Assembly (NCBI GenBank): GCA_905147135.1
Contig: LR990064.1
Location: 13,348,001-13,412,000, forward strand
DNA: 64,000 nucleotides
Reading direction: 5' to 3'
Source of the DNA: Blastobasis lacticolella
Taxonomy: Eukaryota; Arthropoda; Insecta; Lepidoptera; Blastobasidae
Shown here: positions 20,260-32,905 of the stretch, one piece after another
Layout: each line of letters begins with the position of its first letter
How positions within the stretch are numbered: position 1 is the first letter of the stretch
Notes under the pieces: generated by a model
Told to the model about the DNA's origin: nothing
The model's input: the letters and a program-made list of their open reading frames with translations, nothing else
The model's database searches: none
Program-made: the position numbers and the translations under genes

Positions 20260-21900
20260 TCTTAAATTGAATGGTGGAATATCTACGTATATTTCCTTAG
20301 TTTTATAGGTATGTCGAGGCGTGAGGTTGGGAGTACTGTACCAAATATTGTAAAGTTTGCACAAGTTATGAGGTATTTAGATCAAGGGAGGCCGTGATTT
20401 TGATGGATTGGTACTTGAATTTGATTGATGGGATTCATAGGATTTTGATGCATGATAAAAGTATGAAACTTAACTAGTTTCGGGCAAATACGGCGTTATG
20501 AGCACGTAATCTTTGACTTTAGAACAAGGTTTAAGATTATTCAAAAAATATTACATCTAGCCTGACATCTATTATACGTACAGTGCAAAAGCATAAATGC
20601 GTTACCAATGAGCAGTTTTCCAATAGGTATCTAAAGCATTCCTAACCACTCCCTAGATGGCGCCCCGACAATTTTGGTAATTAATAATCGCTTGAAATAG
20701 GTCCTTAGCATAGAGGATATAAACACTGGATACGTTGTTTTGGATAATATTGTATTTATCAATAGTTTTCAACCATTTTAGAGGTTGTAATAAATTATTA
20801 CAAACAGAACAAACATCAATTTGACTGAGTTAATTCGTTTCATGGACACCAGGATCAAGAATGGACGCAATACAAATATGAAAGGTTTGTATTAAAATAC
20901 ATTTCGTTGAACCTTTTGGTAAAAAATTACCAAAATTGTAGGAGCGCCATCTATTGATGCTTTTTGAAACCAATTGACAATACTTACAGGAAAACTTCTC
21001 ATTCAAGAAAATTTCCCGTTGCTGCTACAGCAACATTTACGGCATTTGGTGCATATTTAGCTAAAGTCAGGTTGCTAATATATGGGAGCAATAGCTGTTC
21101 CTTATGCCCAAAGGACTCGTTATTTATTCCCAGAATATATTTTTATATATTATCTAAAAAATTTATCCATGAATGCTATAAAAACCGTTGGACAACTGCA
21201 CTGTAATTCAAAGGAATATTGAATCTTAATGTAGTAAGGCACTGATGTTCTTGCATTGTATCTACCAAAAATGCTATATATAATGCCGAGGTTTTTTTTG
21301 TATTTATCATTGTATATAAGACCAAGCTTAATGCGTTCGAACTGTTTAACATTTGCAACGCAGTTGGATCCAGTTACCAATCTCAGTTCTGGTGTTACAA
21401 TGTTGGTGCTGAATCACCATCCAGTGCCGTTATGTTTTGGTCGATGTATGCGACTGACATTCCAGCAACACGTGTAAGGCTATTTTTAACTCAGTGCATA
21501 TATAGTCTATACAGCCATACTTGTGGCTTGAATAAGCTTGAGCCATTAGTCGTTGGTGTTGCAACGTATAAAAAATAGATCCCTTTCGAGGGAGTTGGAA
21601 ATTATCTAAAATGTTTTGTAGCAGAGTAGGTCGCAGTCGTTTGATTTTTTTTTACTTTTTTCATACCTATTTAACACAATAATTGCCAATATCCATTATA
21701 ATCATTATAAAGGTGATTTTTAAAATTTTTTTTTTTTTTTTTTTTGGGTGGTTTACAGCTGTAGTACTTATAAAAGTGGCAATTTTAATAGATTTTTGAT
21801 ACAGTACATCTCTAACCTCATACATCGAAATGTTGCGAGAAATTTTGAAAACGTGATAATAAAATGTTATTTATTATTGTTACGAAATATATTATAAAAT
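20260..21900 (+). other. CPES downstream region and probable 3' UTR
   Basis: AT-rich sequence follows the CPES stop. The first AATAAA I see is at 20789-20794, inside the M4 element at 20610-21000. Another is at 21858-21863. Either could be the polyadenylation signal, and the true 3' end is not decidable from sequence alone. No ORF here resembles a known protein. Confidence 0.35.
20610..21000. mobile_element. MITE M4, copy 1 (391 bp) in the CPES 3' region
   Basis: It begins gagcagttttccaatagg and ends in the inverted counterpart ggaaaacttctc. The inverted ends extend about 75 bp with mismatches, including the gatggcgccccgacaatt and ttgtaggagcgccatc pair. It is flanked by AT on each side. The second copy is at 37931-38341. 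This copy contains AATAAA at 20789. Confidence 0.85.
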
Positions 21901-23790
21901 ATGTAATTTATTCTGCTGTTCTCGTATGAACGAAGACTTGTTTATACTAAAGGGCACGGCTAGATAGGTATTAATGAAATTTAACTATTTGGCATTTGTC
22001 ACGTACCTACTATGCATTTTTTTTATACTTATGATGATATTGATACCAGAGTTAAACTTCGCGCATTCGAAAATATTTATTACTAAATTTTCCTCGAAAG
22101 TATGTATTTCGATTTACACACATTAAAAGTGTCTAGGGATCAAGCACGTTTTTGTCAATGTTTTTTTTAATTTTTTTTTTAATCGTAAAAAGATGTGTAG
22201 AAACAAAGCATGTTTATTTTAATTACTGGAAATTCGGTTTTTAAGTATAACTAATAAAATAATATTTTTAGTAGTTGTCAAAAAAATACTTGATCCCTGC
22301 ATAACTTTAAACTACTTTTGATGGATGTAGGAAATATCTTTTCACATTTTATCTTTTACTCATTCATGAGTAACAATCTATTTAACAATAGTTATCTTAA
22401 ATTTCATAAATTTAGTTCATGTTACATTTAAAACGGCGAATCTGAGATTTTCAAGCATTTAAATAACATTTCTTTTGTATTTAAAACAACATACGACTAA
22501 CTGCAGTGATCTGACTTTTGCGTGTTGATTACTGTAAGACACTATAATTTTATATTATATTTAAGTATTCATTGCACACAATCAAAATAATACTGAGATA
22601 TAACTAACGCAATAGGCAGTACCTATTTCTAAAAGAAATTTCTTCCAGCAGGCCTACAGAAGGGAGATAGCTTATTAAGAGAAAAAAAATGAACGTACTG
22701 TTACGTAAAACCAACGAAATTATCACGGTTTTTATCACATACCTATATTAATATCGGACTACTCGTTAACCATACTCTTTACGCGGTATAAACACGGAAA
22801 CTGAACAATAAATTTGGCTCCAAGAGGAAGGTAAATCTAATTATTCATGGTATTCAGGCAACTGAATGTCTAACGAACCAGTCAAGACGATTATACGTAC
22901 GTATTTTTTATGACAGCGTTTGAAACTGAACCATATAGTAGTTTATGCAACTATCATATAATACCTAATTATATGCAGTTGCATACTTTATCTACACTCA
23001 TATTTTAATGTTAAAATATCGTACCAATAATTTTCTCAATTTTGCTGGAAGTAAGCTGCGAGTCAGTTCTGTTGTATCTACTCGTCGAGGATATTCACAT
23101 AAAGCGGCGGGAAATTCACTTTATTACTTTCACATTTATCTATTTATTTGCTTCAAATAAGGAAAAACATTCACAAACACAAATTACAACTATTAGAATA
23201 AATATTCTGTTTAGCGGGAAAATCATTACACAGAAATATAATCAGGAAAATTTAAGGAGAATTTGTTAAAGACATCTAAGTATTCAGCATACATTTCGCC
23301 GTGTCTCGGCGCCCGACAAAAATTTAAAAAATAAAAGTGTTGCATAATGATTAAAAAGTTATTTTACGTTACAGCTGTAATGAAAATAGTATGAGAAATG
23401 CTGTATCAAAAAGTATTTTTCTAAAATTTCATAGACAAAAGTGTATCCTCAAACAACTGTTTTCGAATATGAAATTGGAACATTACGCTATGAGTGTAGT
23501 TAAAGTAGCATTTTTTATCGGTTTATATTTAATTATTATTTTAGCCACTTCTGTCCCACTGCTGGGCAAAGGCCTCCCTATCCATCTTCCACAACTTACG
23601 GTCGGATGCTTTCCTCGGCCAATCCTTAGAAAAGGCGTCCAACTCGTCCCTAGAAGTCCCTCGTCCATGACCTAGAAGTATAAGTATTCGTATCTAACAT
23701 ACGTACAAACATAGGCTGATAAACACATCACCCTCCTTTGCTTTTCGAATTCGGGTAAAAAAAGTAATTAACTAATTAAAATAAATATGC
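21901..23790. other. AT-rich intergenic with retroelement scraps
   Basis: Poly(T)-rich and low-complexity DNA. A LINE tail piece lies at about 22555-22690 (ttcattgcacacaatca, then cttccagcaggcc). A reverse RTE-like 3' fragment lies at 23540-23680 (cccactgctgggcaaagg). No gene is recognised. Confidence 0.5.
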
Positions 23791-23792
23791 TT

Positions 23793-24013
23793 GGACAAAT
23801 TCACACAGCGCCATCAGCCCCAAAGTAAGCGAAGCTTGTGTTATGGGTGTTAGATAACTGATAAACTACTTATATACTATTTTTTTGAATACATACCGCA
23901 TATACATACTACACCAAGACCCGCAACAAAAATTAAAATTTCTGCTCGGCCGCGAATCGAACCCGGGATCTCTGCGTGGCGACCGGCATGTTAACTGAAC
24001 CACTCAGGTCGTC
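23793..24013 (-). repeat. SINE-C
   Basis: A reverse copy from gacaaattcacacagcgcc to the tRNA-like head (gcgaatcgaacccgggatct, then ccactcaggtcgtc). Confidence 0.88.
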
Positions 24014-24399
24014 ATTACAGCATAATTAGTTTCGGTTCCCATAAAACATTAAATCATCACTTTTACGCCAATTACTGGTATCTAATTGGTGGTAAATAGT
24101 GGTAATGTATTCATCTCATTGGAATGTTATACCACTCTCGTTCGATAGATGTGGTTTACGAAATTGAACCTTATTTCCATGTAAATAAGATAGCTTATCC
24201 TGTAAAGGTTTAGCTTGTTTTATGCTGTCATCGATGCGGTATACACAGACATCTAAATTCAAGAAGGTTTCGCACGGGTAGTAACTTTAACAGCGGCCAT
24301 AGATAGGTCAGAGTATCATATTTTTGGTCTGGGTTTCCTTTTTGACGATTGAAAGAGATATTTAATGTCCTAATCAATAAATAAATTTTGAATTTAGAA

Positions 24400-24540
24400 C
24401 AGATTATACACCTAAACCTTCCTCTTGAATCACTCTGTCTTTTAGTGAAAACCGCATGTGAATCCGTTCAGTAGTTTTCGAGTTTATAGCCAACAAACAG
24501 ATAGACCGCAAGTCAGGCCGACAGACTGAGTATTGTAGTT
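24400..24540 (+). repeat. Helitron-like family H, diverged
   Basis: It has cttgaatcactctgtc, a gaaaaccgcatgtgaatccg segment and cagacagactg-type ends, similar to other family H copies but more diverged. Confidence 0.4.
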
Positions 24541-24782
24541 GCTTTTGAATTACAGACAATTTTGTTTATTTTCCTCAAATGATAACTGGAATCAGTTTTT
24601 GTAGAAGGATGTGTGTAAAGTTCGATTGTATTAATTAATTAAATTATTAACTTTGTCTCTAATAAACAAGTACGGTACACAAAACAACGTTAGTATTGTT
24701 TTTGACAAGATAAATTTAAATAAATCCGGCTATTTGTTTTTTTGGAACACGATACGATGCTTAAATGATAAAACGGAGGTTT

Positions 24783-24955
24783 TCCCTGGAGAGTACAACA
24801 TAGAGTGCTTCAAGGAAGGGGTTAAAAGGTTTTTACGGGGTCGGCAACGCGTGGGTGATGCCCCTGGTATTGCAAAGTCCATAGGCTGCGGTGACTGCTT
24901 ACCATCAGGCAGGCCGTAAGCTTGTTTGCCACCTTGGGGGTATAAAAAAAACCAT
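24783..24955 (+). repeat. LINE tail family E with poly(A)
   Basis: ggggtcggcaacgcgtggg, then ggtgactgcttaccatcagg and a final A-run. Other copies are at 28360-28510, 47090-47240 and 49556-49645, with shorter pieces at 30658 and 57868. Confidence 0.75.
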
Positions 24956-25009
24956 ACTTTCTAATAATATTACTAACATCTAACCCCGAAATAAATCGGA
25001 AAAATTCGC

Positions 25010-25115
25010 CATTACCATACAACAATAGATAGAGTGATTCAAGAGAAACGTTTATGAGCAAGAAAAAAATAAGTAGAGGTAAAGTGGGTACGCGAACGAA
25101 GTCGCGTCGGGTCTA
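25010..25115 (-). repeat. Helitron-like family H end
   Basis: acaatagatagagtgattca followed by cgcgaacgaagtcgcgtcgg, the family H terminus in reverse. Confidence 0.5.
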
Positions 25116-25455
25116 AAATCGAATCCCGAAATAAATTAGGAAATCTATTCGGCAATACCATGTTAAGTTACAGACTATGGTTTAGGGATCCCCTGGTTAT
25201 TTCCATGCCGGCGAATCAGGAATAAATATTCTGAATTCTCGGGAATTCCCGGTTGGGGTTTTTAAATTTCGGTTGTAACGTTCCAGACCAGTTTACGCGG
25301 GAACCACATTGAATTTCGCGATGAATTATACCCTGTGAGCTATTTTGGGCTACCTATAGGCTATGTCACTTACAAGTTTCATCAAGTTCAGTATTATTTG
25401 CGTGAAGGAGTAACAAACATCCTTCAATTTGATTTGATTGTTGTTGCCTAAAGGC

Positions 25456-25613
25456 TAAATCTCCACGCTTGGCAGACGGGAAAAGCTGCTGCCCATTTTC
25501 CAGCCCACGGAGACTCTAGATCCTATGCCTCGGAAACATTAGTTAATCGCCTTGTACGACACCCACGAGTGTAAAGGGTAGGTGCTATTCTACACTGCCG
25601 GTCACCACGCCCA
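25456..25613 (-). repeat. SINE-B, internally deleted
   Basis: Matches to the SINE-B centre and head in reverse (gctgctgcccattttccag, then cattagttaatcgccttg) with a missing middle segment. Confidence 0.75.
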
Positions 25614-25931
25614 TATAAGTAATACAATATGACCTAATTAAAGATGCCAACTTTTTGAAGACCAAATATAGTATTTTCAGATTCAGTGGCCATAAAAATA
25701 TCTACTATATTAATACGATATGACCTAACAGAGCAGTAGGTGCACATTCCACCGTGAGTCGCGAGCCGGCCGACCCACGCCTGAAATACCCTCAATTTTT
25801 TCCGGGTCACGCAGTATTGACCGACTCGGATCCAAACCCAAACACAATTACTATTTGTCATGCCAATTAACTCACGGGCCGTGCGATGGTCAATGTTGCG
25901 TAGCTGGTACGTTGGAGATTCCGACGGTGGA

Positions 25932-26332
25932 GATTCAGGCGATTGAATATGTATCCATGATCCAATCTGGTCAGGTTCGCCTGGTAGTAGGGTCACGGAG
26001 GTCAGATGGCAGTCGCTCCACTGTAATTACTATACATTACATTACAAATAAATGAATAAATAATTTTTTTTAAATCTTGTGAAATACATTTCAATTTTAC
26101 ATCTACGTTAACACGCAAAAGGCAAAAACAAATATTTTTTGCCTGAGCTACGATGATAGGATGTTTCAGGCAAGACATTACAGGACTTAATTAGACAAAG
26201 AACAATTTTTATATGTAATACATATTAAAATAATCACTAACAAAATATGAAACTAAGGGTAGGGAATGTTTTCAATCAAGGCGGACCCTGGGCCGTCGCG
26301 CGAGAGCACAACCGGGATATCGACGCCAAGTC
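25932..26332 (+). repeat. SINE-A split by ~245 bp of AT-rich DNA
   Basis: 25932-26030 is the SINE-A body (ccaatctggtcaggttc, then gcagtcgctccactgtaatt) and 26276-26332 is its distal end (gcggaccctgggccg, then gacgccaag). The material between has no recognised family. Confidence 0.7.
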
Positions 26333-26569
26333 GATAAAATAAAAATATATCTATATGGTTTCTATTGATGTTAAACAATAATGATGAAGATCAATGACAT
26401 ATTCGCTCTTTGACTTTATTGGGGGAAGTAATTCACTCTGGTATGTCAAGAGGAATTCAAATTAAATTACATCCAATTGTTTGAATGAATGATTGGAGCT
26501 AACGAAATTTCAATATTGTAGAGCATCTAATGCAGTTTAGAAGTCGTTTATGTTCTTTCAAACGATTCG

Positions 26570-26687
26570 ATCATAATCTTGGCGTTGATGTCCTGGTTGA
26601 GCTCTCGCGCACGAGGGCTGGGGTCCGCGTGACCATGGTCCAGTATTTGGGATTACAATGGAGCGACTGCTATTTGACTTCCGTTGC
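26570..26687 (-). repeat. SINE-A distal fragment
   Basis: A reverse match from the tail (cataatcttggcgttgatgt) to the acaatggagcgactgc segment. Confidence 0.75.
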
Positions 26688-26689
26688 CT

Positions 26690-27130
26690 CCGTTTTAGTT
26701 ATTATAAAAGACGTTTGTCTTCGAAACTGGTGTTCGGTGTGGAGCTTCACGCAGTGACGCAGTAGAGGGGAATCGCACCGGTCCTTGAACACATTTAGGA
26801 GACTGTTGGTGCTGGAGCGGAGCCGAGTGAGCATAGAAGCTGATCGCTTTCGGATTATGGTATAAAAGTCATCCGTATGCGCCTCCGCGTCCATCCCGGA
26901 CGCAATGCATCGCCACTCCAAACCCAACAGTATCCTAAACGCATTATTATATTGAACTACGGTGGTTGAATGACTGGCAGAAGGCTCTGAAAAGAGTTAT
27001 TTTAACCGGATTTGTACAACGTGCAAACCTCTGGACCAGCATGTTGCATCGAACAGCTTGCGACCTACGCTCTCCACATCCAAGTTGCCCTTAACATCGT
27101 CAGTGACCCACTGACCCAAGTATTTGAATG
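26690..27130 (-). mobile_element. LINE coding fragment, frame-shifted
   Basis: The reverse strand encodes WRCIASGMDAEAHTDDFYTI, then RSASMLTRLRSSTNSLLNVF, a segment I recognise from insect endonuclease/RT-type LINEs. It is short and degraded. Confidence 0.6.
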
Positions 27131-27298
27131 ACCGAAGGGAAAACCACAAAGCGGTAGACAAACCAGGGGCATTGGAGTAGTATTGTGTGTGCCACTAGGA
27201 TCGTGCATGGTGCATTTTGTAATTAGTAACGTGTATATTTGAAACGGCGTAAGCATAAATACATATAGCTCAAGGTTGTGAACTGCTGATGCCTGCTT

Positions 27299-27562
27299 CA
27301 TCATCACAGCCCGTAACAGTCCACTGCAGGATTTAGGGCTTCTCCCACGAAAGGGGAGGTTGTTGTAATAATTATAATCTCCACGCTTGGCAGGCGGGTT
27401 GGAGGTCGCAGTGTTTAAATATAACAATAGAAAATGCTGCTGCCCATTTTCCAGACTACGGAGACTCTTGATCTTTTGCCTCGGAAACATTAGTCGCCTT
27501 GTACGACACCCACGAGCGTAAGGGGTTGGTGCTATTCTACTCTGCCGGACACCACATGGCCA
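27299..27562 (-). repeat. SINE-B with exact 10-bp target duplication
   Basis: A full-length reverse copy flanked by ATGCCTGCTT at 27289-27298 and 27563-27572. Confidence 0.92.
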
Positions 27563-27699
27563 ATGCCTGCTTGTGTTTAGGTTATTAGGATGTTAGATAA
27601 AATAATATGTATATAATAGCGTCGCGGGATGCCAATCGGGTCCCGGGACCGTTCAACCAGTCTCAGGGTTCCCAGGATTTTGTTACAAATTATATATAT

Positions 27700-27912
27700 T
27701 TTTTAATTTAAATCGTTTCTCGCTCGTACGATTCGGATGTGCAATGAGCTCCCAGCCGCAGTGTTTCCTTTGGACTATGGCATGGGATCGTTCAAGAGGT
27801 ATATTAGAAGTCTCCTTAGTGGCGGGAAACGCATTGGCAGCGCCCCTTGCTGATGTCCATAGGCGGCGGTGACCACTTTCCATCAGGTGGTCCGCATGCC
27901 TGTTTATCTGCC
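27700..27912 (+). mobile_element. LINE 3' end fragment (same family as 5850-6249)
   Basis: It starts within the FLARTIRMWNELP-type segment (tttctcgctcgtacgattcg), then the 3' tail (caggtggtccgcatgcctg). It is 5'-truncated and dead. Confidence 0.7.
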
Positions 27913-28279
27913 GTATTATATATAAAAAACTTGAAAAATACATTACAACTTTACATCAAGTAAAACACGTATAAGGGAGAAAATAACAAGTAATTTGCCT
28001 GAACTAGGATAGTTCTGAGCCTTAATTGTGCCCTGTGTTTGAGCCTCACATTGTGCCCTGTGTTTGAGCCTTAATGTTGTCTTTAGGACCATGCCCGATG
28101 ATCGTGGCTGATATGTTAGTATGTATTTAACGATTTGTAACCAAAATACGTTCGAAACAGCTGCCCGTAATCATAAACGTTGATCCAAGGTCGCCTCAAA
28201 CTATACTAATATAAAACCAGTAAATATAGCACATGCACGCGCCATAAAAAAATTGTTTGACGTAATATTCTCGTCTATG

Positions 28280-28702
28280 CCGGTTGGGAGAGCTTAGTGT
28301 CCGTCTGGACCGTGATCCAGGATTTGGCTGATCAGGTATTAGAGACCTCCGGGACTCTCTTTTTTTTACCACTAAGGTGGCAAACAATCTTGCGGCCTAC
28401 CTGATGGTAAGCAGTCACCGCAGCCTATGGACTTTTGCAATAACTGGGGCATCGCCCACGCGTTGCCGACCCCGTAAACCTTTTAACCCCTTTCTTGAAG
28501 AACTCGATGTTGTACCCTGTTAACAGGAAAACCTGAATCACGGTTACGTAAGTCGTCGCCTGTTTCCATCCGGTTTATGTATAACTTATGTATATACATA
28601 ACGCAGAAAAGGTTATTGGTACCTACATAGCGGTATTGGGAATCGAATTCTCTACCTCTCGCCTACAAGGCCGACCTGCTACCCATAACGCCAGCGACGT
28701 TC
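28280..28702 (-). repeat. SINE-A split by a reverse family E tail
   Basis: The SINE-A distal part (28280-28358) and its body and head (28512-28702) are separated by a family E piece at 28360-28510. Its poly(T) run at about 28360 marks the inserted element's 3' end. Confidence 0.75.
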
Positions 28703-29079
28703 TGTGAAAATATTGAAACTTTTGGTAGTTTATGCACTATCAGATTTTATCATCTACCTCGCCGTAAAACTACTTAATAACTTGGTTCGAGACAGTAAAA
28801 TGAGAGTTATCGTTTTTGACGTGCATTGCGACACCTGAAACAAGATACTCCTACAGCGTAATATATATACCTGGGTATATATATTGAGTCATGACACATA
28901 TCGTTTAGTTCTGCAGGTAGTCAATATTGTTAGTTTAGACATCTGGTAATATTTGTTTTCGTTGCATATACCTATCTACGCACCAGAAAAAGAGTTTTGC
29001 TTTTTTAAGCAAACTTTTTTATCATTACCATCTTAGCTCCTATATTATGTGATCTGCCATATCCGTCTTATATAATAAC

Positions 29080-29210
29080 TCGGGTCACGGAGGTCAAATG
29101 GCAGTCGCTCCACTGTAATTATCTGATCTGCCTAATCCTGGATCATGGTCAAAGCGGACCCCTGGCCCTTGTGCGCGAGAGCGCAACCGGGACATTAACG
29201 CCAAGATGTT
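29080..29210 (+). repeat. SINE-A distal half
   Basis: It runs from gggtcacggaggtcaaatgg to gggacattaacgccaagatg. Confidence 0.82.
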
Positions 29211-29225
29211 TTTTCATGGTTGGAT

Positions 29226-29250
29226 GTTCTCTGGGACTATCCCAGAGAAC
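29226..29250. repeat. Perfect 11-bp-stem hairpin just after a SINE-A
   Basis: gttctctggga and tcccagagaac flank a 3-nt loop. The symmetry continues imperfectly outward (ggttggat and acaacc). It may be a remnant of a foldback element or a slipped duplication. Confidence 0.65.
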
Positions 29251-29680
29251 ATACAACCTACAATATTATTTTATTTTATTACAATAATATTTGGTATACG
29301 TTTCTCTAAGTTGTTGTATTAACCTCGTTCCTTCCGTATGCTATAGTACGATGACCATTCCACAAAAAAGTAGGTCACCAGCGTTTGGCCTCGAGATATA
29401 TAAAGTGCAAGTTTAAATATAGAAACGGTTTTTTGTAAACACGCCGCGGTAATGACTCAACAGGAATATCTGCAATAGAGTACCATGTTTTTGTATGTAT
29501 GTGTTGTATGACCAGAGTTAATAACTAGAATTTGTATGTAAGTAATTATTTATTTGATTACAAGCGTTTTACTTGCACTATTCGTATGTAAAGCAAACGA
29601 TCTTTCGACTATTTTTTGGTATCCGATTGAGCTGAAATTTGGTATACCTATACCTAGGAAGACAATGCATTAATATGGTA

Positions 29681-29931
29681 GAGCTCGTCTAATTTAAAAT
29701 GACGCGCCCCACTATCGCATTAACGCACACAAGCAAGTTTGAAATATGGACGCAATACATATACAAATGCCGTTGTAATTGGTCATTCAGTTGCCGGTGA
29801 GATTCAAACGTAGGAGCACGCGTCGTTCATTGGCTCCCACACAGATGAAGTGTCGTTATCAATATTTGCACTCACACATCGAAATCAACTAACTGAGTAG
29901 TGGGGCGCGTCATCTTAGACTAGACGAGCTC
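29681..29931. mobile_element. MITE M1, copy 1 (251 bp, TA flanks)
   Basis: The inverted ends gagctcgtctaat and gactagacgagctc, with a gacgcgccccacta core, extend for about 35 bp. A TA dinucleotide lies on both sides, the pattern of Tc1/mariner-derived MITEs. Confidence 0.88.
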
Positions 29932-29933
29932 TA

Positions 29934-31990
29934 CCCACTAAGAATTTTATTCCCTAGTAACGTTCGCAGTGGGCCCGACCGGTATTGAAACCATTGTTTA
30001 CATTACTAGCTTCACATTAGAGCGTCAGTGGCTTTTTGGTTAAGGGGTCCCACTCGCAAGTGAGTTAGTAGGGTTGAGGGTTTTTACCGCGTAATTTGAT
30101 TAATGAGTAGCCCGATATTTCGATACAGTACGACCGATACGCAACCATTATTAAAAGCTTATAATTCACGATTCATACGTTTTAGAACAAACAGCTGAAA
30201 ATGCCGGTCAGAAAAAATGTTAAGTACCTATAATTTTCAGACAGTCCAAACTGTTCCTAAAATTTTTTACTATGGCGCTAAAAATGTACGACCAGTAAGC
30301 CTGACGTAACCATTGGGCGTAGGTACATTGGAAAATTATTATATTTTTTCCTGGCTTTCGGCTTTTTGGACATTCAATTAGATAAACTATCTCCCCCGGC
30401 TGAATATTAGTGCGTTATCTGCGCTGATATTTCAACACCCTTATCAAACGCATTATTAATCATTTGGTAGGTACACTGTATTTTTATCCGTGACTCCCCG
30501 ACTAGCGAGCGGAAATGTGTCATCAAATTTTTTTGCGGTCTCTGACGCCATATAAGTATTTTCTTGAAAGGCTAGCTATAGTAGCTAATCCTTACACTAG
30601 CTTATGCCTTACACCACTTCTCTCCCGTGTATCCATATCTATCATACTCATCGTAAATGACTGCAGTGACTGCTTACCATAAGGCAGGGCGTAAGCTCAA
30701 ATGCAAGCCTATTATTAAATTTAAAAAAAAAACAAAAAAAAAGCTTTTGTTTGCCACCTTAATGGTATAAGAAAAACAATCCGATTTCAACTGAACTATA
30801 CAAAATCGCACTGCAAAGCAAAAAAAGGGTAATTTTAAACTGATGCCAAGAAATACCTTAAAAATTGCGTGCAAAAAAGTACGCATTTGTGCATTTATTA
30901 TTTGTTCAGCTGTGCAACAATACAAAACACTAAAAAATCGCACTGCAATTTTAAACTGATTCCAAGAAATACCTATATATTTATTATTTGTTCAGCTATG
31001 CAGTTAGCGAGCAGTTCAATTATTATGTTACATAACACTACAGACATACAGACACACAAAGACAGGTATACAGAGGAGTAAAACTTTTCTGCATTACGCA
31101 GACCAAGTTTTTCAAAATAGTTTTATGCTGACTGCATTCCACGAATACTCTCATTCTATAGCCCATTTCCTACCGAGTTGTTCTGACTTGTACTGACGTA
31201 AGATTTACAGATACCTATTCTGGTTATAAATATTGTTTTAGCACATAGTGTTTTGTGATAATAGAGTACGTCGATGTGCCAATGGAAGGAGATGCTAAGC
31301 AGGGGACGCAATATACCTCTAATATCGATAATATTAATGTGTTTGTTATATAGAAAAAATGTATGAAGATGTATATTTTGCTTAACGAAAATGCTAGAGT
31401 AACGACTGATTTTCACGTAGTGGGTTTGGTGCGGGTTATGGGGTTGGGTTTGTACACTGGCTTGCAAAGAACGACGCATACTGACGTATTGGACTAAGCT
31501 TAAAATAAATCACAAAGTCACAAAATATTGTTAAAATGTGATAGGTAAAACTGTCAATTTATTGTTACGATGTTTCACAGTTAATTTTACGTCTAAAGTA
31601 TCTTGCTTCTAAAGGATATTTTATGACGAGTAATTTCTTGTCAGATTAACTGCCATAGCATATCCCGAGGTGTAAACGTAAGTTATAGAAAGCGAAACAT
31701 TAAAATGGTTGTGATGGGTCGTGTCCTTTGCACGTAAGTGTACAAAAATTAGTTATATTGCAATGGAATGTAATTTATTGTCACTGTGATGGATGTGGGC
31801 GTATTGTCTTAAGGATATTTCCCTTTTTCATTTGAAATGCGGATAAGTTCACCACTGGCAGGAACTGTAGACTGTAGAGTCATCATGCGTTTTGTTAAAT
31901 GGGTATCCCAGAGCTCTTTCTATTAAATTTCGTTAATAACGTGTAATGGGTGCGTAAAGAATGTCATTGAAAGTATTCTGAAATTTTTGT
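29934..31990. other. Intergenic, mostly unrecognised
   Basis: It contains a SINE-A head fragment near 30022-30080, a family E piece around 30658-30778 and AT-rich DNA. A local duplication is visible: aaatcgcactgcaa and ccaagaaatacct each occur twice between 30805 and 30980. No gene is recognised. Confidence 0.5.
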
Positions 31991-32069
31991 GGTGAAAAAA
32001 TGATTTTACTGTACCTAGTTGCTAACGAAATGAAAACCGAACGAAGACTGTCTACGTAACTCTGTAGGC

Positions 32070-32280
32070 TGATTACGTAACTCTGTTGCTAACAATTTTC
32101 TGATTTCGATGATTGAAATTGTTACTTTTGCGATTCCGTATGATCGATTTAATTGTTTCAGTTTATTGCAATGGACTTTGTTAGCAACTGAACCCATGAG
32201 ATCGATGATACGCAAACGCAATAGCAACAATTTCAATATTTGAAATCAGAGAATGGTTAGCAACAGCTCTACGTAATTAT
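32070..32280. mobile_element. MITE M2, copy 1
   Basis: gattacgtaactctgttgct is mirrored by the right end (ggttagcaacagctctacgt). The interior is also nearly palindromic. Copy 2 is at 44806-45018. Confidence 0.8.
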
Positions 32281-32592
32281 CCTACAGAAGCGACAAGCAT
32301 GTTTTCCATTTTTCTATCAGCCTTTATTGTAAAAAATTGTTTATCGGGTATATCCGATAAAAAAAATTATATTTATAGGCACAATAAATTCATCACTATC
32401 TATGAGATAGGAAATGATATTATTGCGGCCGTTTTTGTGAGTAATATTATTTTTATTATAGATAATATAAGCACATAGCTGGCATGACTTACTGATACGT
32501 ACTTTTCGTTTTGCAGTCATGTTTTGTTGTCAACTGCCATTGTAATGCATATTAGACTGGTGGTCGTGTTGTGTAAGACATAACCTTATGAG

Positions 32593-32905
32593 GGGCTATT
32601 GGCTATCTCAGTGGACAACTGAATTTGACATAAAATAATCTTACACTACTCTAATTTGGGAGACGATATAGCCAGTGGCCAACGTAGATGACGTAGTGTA
32701 GAATTATCTAATGTAAAATTCAGTTGCCAACTAAGTTTGACAATAGCCTTCTGTTGGCTATGTCAGTGGACAACTGAATTTGACATAAAATAATCTTACA
32801 CTACTCTTAATTTGGGAGACGATATAGCCAGTGGCCAACGTAGATGACGTAGTGTAGAATTATCTAATGTCGAATTCAGTTGCCAACTGAGTTAGACAAT
32901 AGCCC
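32593..32905. mobile_element. MITE M3 as a tandem dimer
   Basis: Two head-to-tail units with period 155 bp. Each begins near ttggctat(c/g)tcagtgga and ends cagttgccaact...caatagcc. The inverted ends are about 40 bp. A single, interrupted copy is at 45181-45412. Confidence 0.85.
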
